Shown one piece after another: positions 59,310 through 64,000 of a DNA stretch of 64,000 nt. A program made the position numbers and the translations under genes. The stretch lies in assembly GCA_019155185.1 (NCBI GenBank), contig CM032811.1, positions 2,906,287 to 2,970,286 of the forward strand. The letters are read 5' to 3'. The stretch is from Beaufortia kweichowensis (lineage: Eukaryota; Chordata; Actinopteri; Cypriniformes; Gastromyzontidae). The notes beneath the pieces are model-generated. The model was not told where the DNA came from and ran no database searches. It saw nothing but the letters and a program-made list of their open reading frames with translations. The stretch's first letter is position 1, and each line of letters starts with the position of its first letter.

Positions 59310-60310
59310 TCAAAAAAGTTGGGACAAGGCCATGTTTACCACTGTGTGGCACCCCCTCTTCTTTTTATAACAGTCTGCAAACGTCTGGGAGACTGAGGAG
59401 ACAAGTTGCTCAAGTTTAGGAATAGGAATGTTGTCCCTTTCTTGTCTAATACAGGCTTCTAGTTGCTCAACTGTCTTAGGTCTTCCTTGTCGCATCTTTC
59501 TCTTTATGATGCGCCAAATGTTTTCTATGGGTGAAAGATCTGAACTGCAGGCTGGCCATTTCAGTACCCGGATCCTTCTTCTACGCAGCCATGATGCAGT
59601 ATGTGGTCTGGCATTGTCATGTTGGAAAATGCAAGGTCTTCCCTGAAAGAGACGACGTCTGGATGGGAGCATATGTTATTCTAGAATTTGGATATACCTT
59701 TCAGCATTGATGGTGCCTTTCCAGATGTGTAAGCTGCCCATGCCACACGCACTCATGCAACCCCATACCATCAGAGACAACTTGGGTTGTCCTTGTCCTC
59801 TTTAGACCGGATGACATGGCGTCCCAGTTTTCCAAAAAGAACTTCAAATTTTGTTTTGTCTGACCACAGAACAGTTTTCCACTTTGCCACAGTCCATTTT
59901 AAATGAGCCCAAAGAAAACGCCTGTGCTTCTGGATCATGTTTAGATATGGCTTCTTTTTTGACCTATAGAGTTTTAGCCGGCAACGGCGAATGGCACGAT
60001 GGATTGTGTTCACCGACAATGTTTTCTAGAAGTATTCCTGAGCCCATGTTGTGATTTCCATTACAGTAGCATTCCTGTATGTGATGCAGTGCCGTCTAAG
60101 GGCCCGAAGATCACGGGCATCCAGTATGGTTTTCTGGCCTTGACCCTTATGCACAGAGATTGTTCCAGATTCTCAGAATCTTTGGATGATATTATGCACT
60201 GTAGATGATGATAACTTCAAACTCTTTGCAATTTTTCTCTGAGAAACTCCTTTCTGATTTTGCTCCACTATTTTTCGCCGCATTGGGGAAATTGGTGATC
60301 CTCTGCCCAT
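59310..60310 (-). pseudogene. Tc1 transposase with deletions
   Basis: Start MGRGSPISPMRRKIVEQNQK at 60310, with helix-turn-helix SQRKIAKSLKLSSSTVHNI. Catalytic motifs: TVLWSDKTKFE (Asp 1), FQHDNARPHTA (Asp 2) and LSPIENIW (Glu). Only 30 residues lie between Asp 2 and Glu instead of the usual 34, so four codons were lost after PHTA. A TAG interrupts the frame near 60026, and a deletion shifts the frame near 59780. Inactive. Confidence 0.9.
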
Positions 60311-60571
60311 CTTGACTTCTGAGAGACACTGCCACTCTGAGAGGCTCTTTTTATACCCAATCATGTTGCCAATTGACCTAATAAGTTGCAAATTGGTCCT
60401 CCAGCTGTTCCTTTTATGTACATTTAACTTTTTCGGCCTCTTATTGCTACCTGTCCCAACTTTTTTGGAATGTGTAGCTCTCATGAAATCCAAAATGAGC
60501 CAATATTTGGCATGACATTCCAAAATGTCTCTCTTTCAACATTTGATATGTTATCTATATTCTATTGTGAT

Positions 60572-60573
<2 letters not shown>

Positions 60574-60610
<37 letters not shown>
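60574..60610. repeat. (AT)n microsatellite
   Basis: About 18 AT units inside the right inverted repeat of the Tc1 element. Confidence 0.95.
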
Positions 60611-60612
<2 letters not shown>

Positions 60613-60700
60613 TCTAAGTTTATGAGATTTGTAAATTATTGCATTCCTTTTTTATTCACAATTTGTACAGTGTCCCAACTTTTTTGGAATCGGGTTTGTA

Positions 60701-61349
60701 GTAAGTTTAATGTAAGAGAGCTGTGGGTGCACAAATGAAGTGTCTGGTTGTCGCTGGTTAACTATAGATCCGGTATAGTCCGGCTATGAGTAACCCATTT
60801 TGAACCAAAATAACCTTGGATATTGTGACATGTCGTTTTTGTCTAAATAACTTGCAATGCAGATGTATGATTCCATCATGTAAGCAAATAGGCCAGTAAT
60901 TATAAGGTGATTGGTTTTATTTCTTTGACACATTCTGTGCATAGCCACGATTTAGCTGTAGCCTACAGCTATTTCTAGCCCACCGGTAGCCAACTTTTTT
61001 TTGCCCACCCGGAAAATCAAGGCAATCAGTGGTCTAATTTTAATGGCTTAGCTATAATCCCTATATCAGACCAGTAATAATTATGGGCAAAATAATTTAA
61101 ACATTTTTACATGAGATATCTGGGCTGTGTTTTGGCGGCTATTACAAAATTGCTTGCTGGGCTTATACTTTATTAATATTTTTCTAATGTAACACTTTGA
61201 GTATATTATTTACTACACCTTCCTAGTAATATACAAACTGTGATAATATTGAACTGTATTTAATATGTTACCTGTGTTTTTTTCTTCTGTCGTATGGGTA
61301 CAAATTACTGTGTGTCTGTGTTCTGTGCGCAACATTTTCTTCTTGTTCT
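60701..61349. other. Unassigned sequence
   Basis: No gene recognised. Contains TAGCCTACAGCTATTTCTAG then CCCACCGGTAGCC, possibly a diverged repeat. Confidence 0.4.
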
Positions 61350-61354
61350 CTTAT

Positions 61355-61691
61355 TGTCACGGAGCTGGAATCCCTGCCTTCAGCATCGGATTCGCTCACC
61401 ACGGTTTCACGATCTGCTTCCCCGGACTTTTGAACTCAACTTCCCATGATACCATTATACCTGTTCTTGTTTTGGATTTTTGCCTGTTCTAGTTTTGGAT
61501 TTATACCTGTTCTTGTTTGGATTTATGCCTGAACCTGTTGTTTGGATTTTGCTACCTTTTTGGTTTACCCGTTAATGGATGTTTTTGTTACCTGCTTTTT
61601 GAATGAACTATTTTTGTGGAAAATCAACCAGTAAACCTGGGTTCTAATTCACCTTGTGACTCTGACTCTGACTCTTACCTGATCCGTAACA
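61355..61691 (+). mobile_element. Solo LTR
   Basis: TGTCACGGAGCTGG to GATCCGTAACA with the 5-bp duplication CTTAT (61350-61354, 61692-61696). 337 bp, with no internal sequence. Contains tandem CCTGTTCTTGTTTTGGATTT segments. Confidence 0.9.
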
Positions 61692-61696
61692 CTTAT

Positions 61697-64000
<2,304 letters not shown>

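Larger units (their letters stand above)
59138..60698 (-). mobile_element. Tc1/mariner-type transposon
   Basis: CAAACCCGATTCCAAAAAAG at the left and its complement at the right, flanked by TA duplications (59136-59137, 60699-60700). Length 1561 bp. Transposase on the minus strand. The inverted repeats extend through GTTGGGACACTGTACAAATT; the right one holds an (AT)n tract. A different family from the element at 1491-4450. Confidence 0.95.

Overview
This window is teleost fish genomic DNA, probably from a cyprinid or related ostariophysan; the taxon is inferred from the repeat families and from fish-like host genes. No prokaryotic or organellar features are visible. Host gene content is small. 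The minus strand from about 14 to 20 kb holds a complete five-exon TM4SF (L6 tetraspanin-like) gene, the promoter and first exons of a phosphoserine phosphatase (psph) copy, and the 3' part of a rab24 copy. The psph and rab24 copies are broken. Almost everything else is transposable elements and tandem repeats, many datable by intact target-site duplications (TSDs).

Layout. 0.35-12.85 kb: an array of a 20-bp minisatellite, split by a hAT element (562-6050) and by a DIRS-type tyrosine-recombinase retrotransposon (7830-12551). The hAT element contains a Tc1 element, which contains a second hAT-type element, so the insertions are four layers deep. 14-20 kb: the host genes. 20.5-30.8 kb: a 10.3-kb Foldback-like DNA transposon with long terminal inverted repeats and inverted subterminal arrays of a ~72-bp palindrome-bearing unit. 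It carries a degraded multi-exon gene with a MULE/NOF-like transposase, a Ulp1/SENP-like (C48) cysteine protease domain and a C-terminal PHD finger. This is the most unusual object here. 30.8-35.4 kb: a hAT MITE holding a solo LTR, then other hAT debris.

35.4-38.8 kb: a near full-length LINE (AP endonuclease plus reverse transcriptase) with a 12-bp TSD. 39.06-40.77 kb: a compact non-autonomous LTR retrotransposon with two LTRs. 40.8-46.2 kb: a non-autonomous DNA element, an LTR fragment, a 28-bp minisatellite and a badly decayed Gypsy pol region. 48.8-58.8 kb: hAT, DIRS (two pieces), LTR and Gypsy gag remnants, a long hairpin split by another hAT MITE, and a tRNA-like SINE. 59.1-64 kb: a Tc1 element, a solo LTR and a ~196-bp (TC)n tract.

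No mobile element here has a clearly intact open reading frame. The window records repeated nesting: minisatellite first, then DNA transposons and DIRS, then LTR insertions into older elements. Only the TM4SF gene looks functional. All splice sites and family names were read by eye, without database searches.
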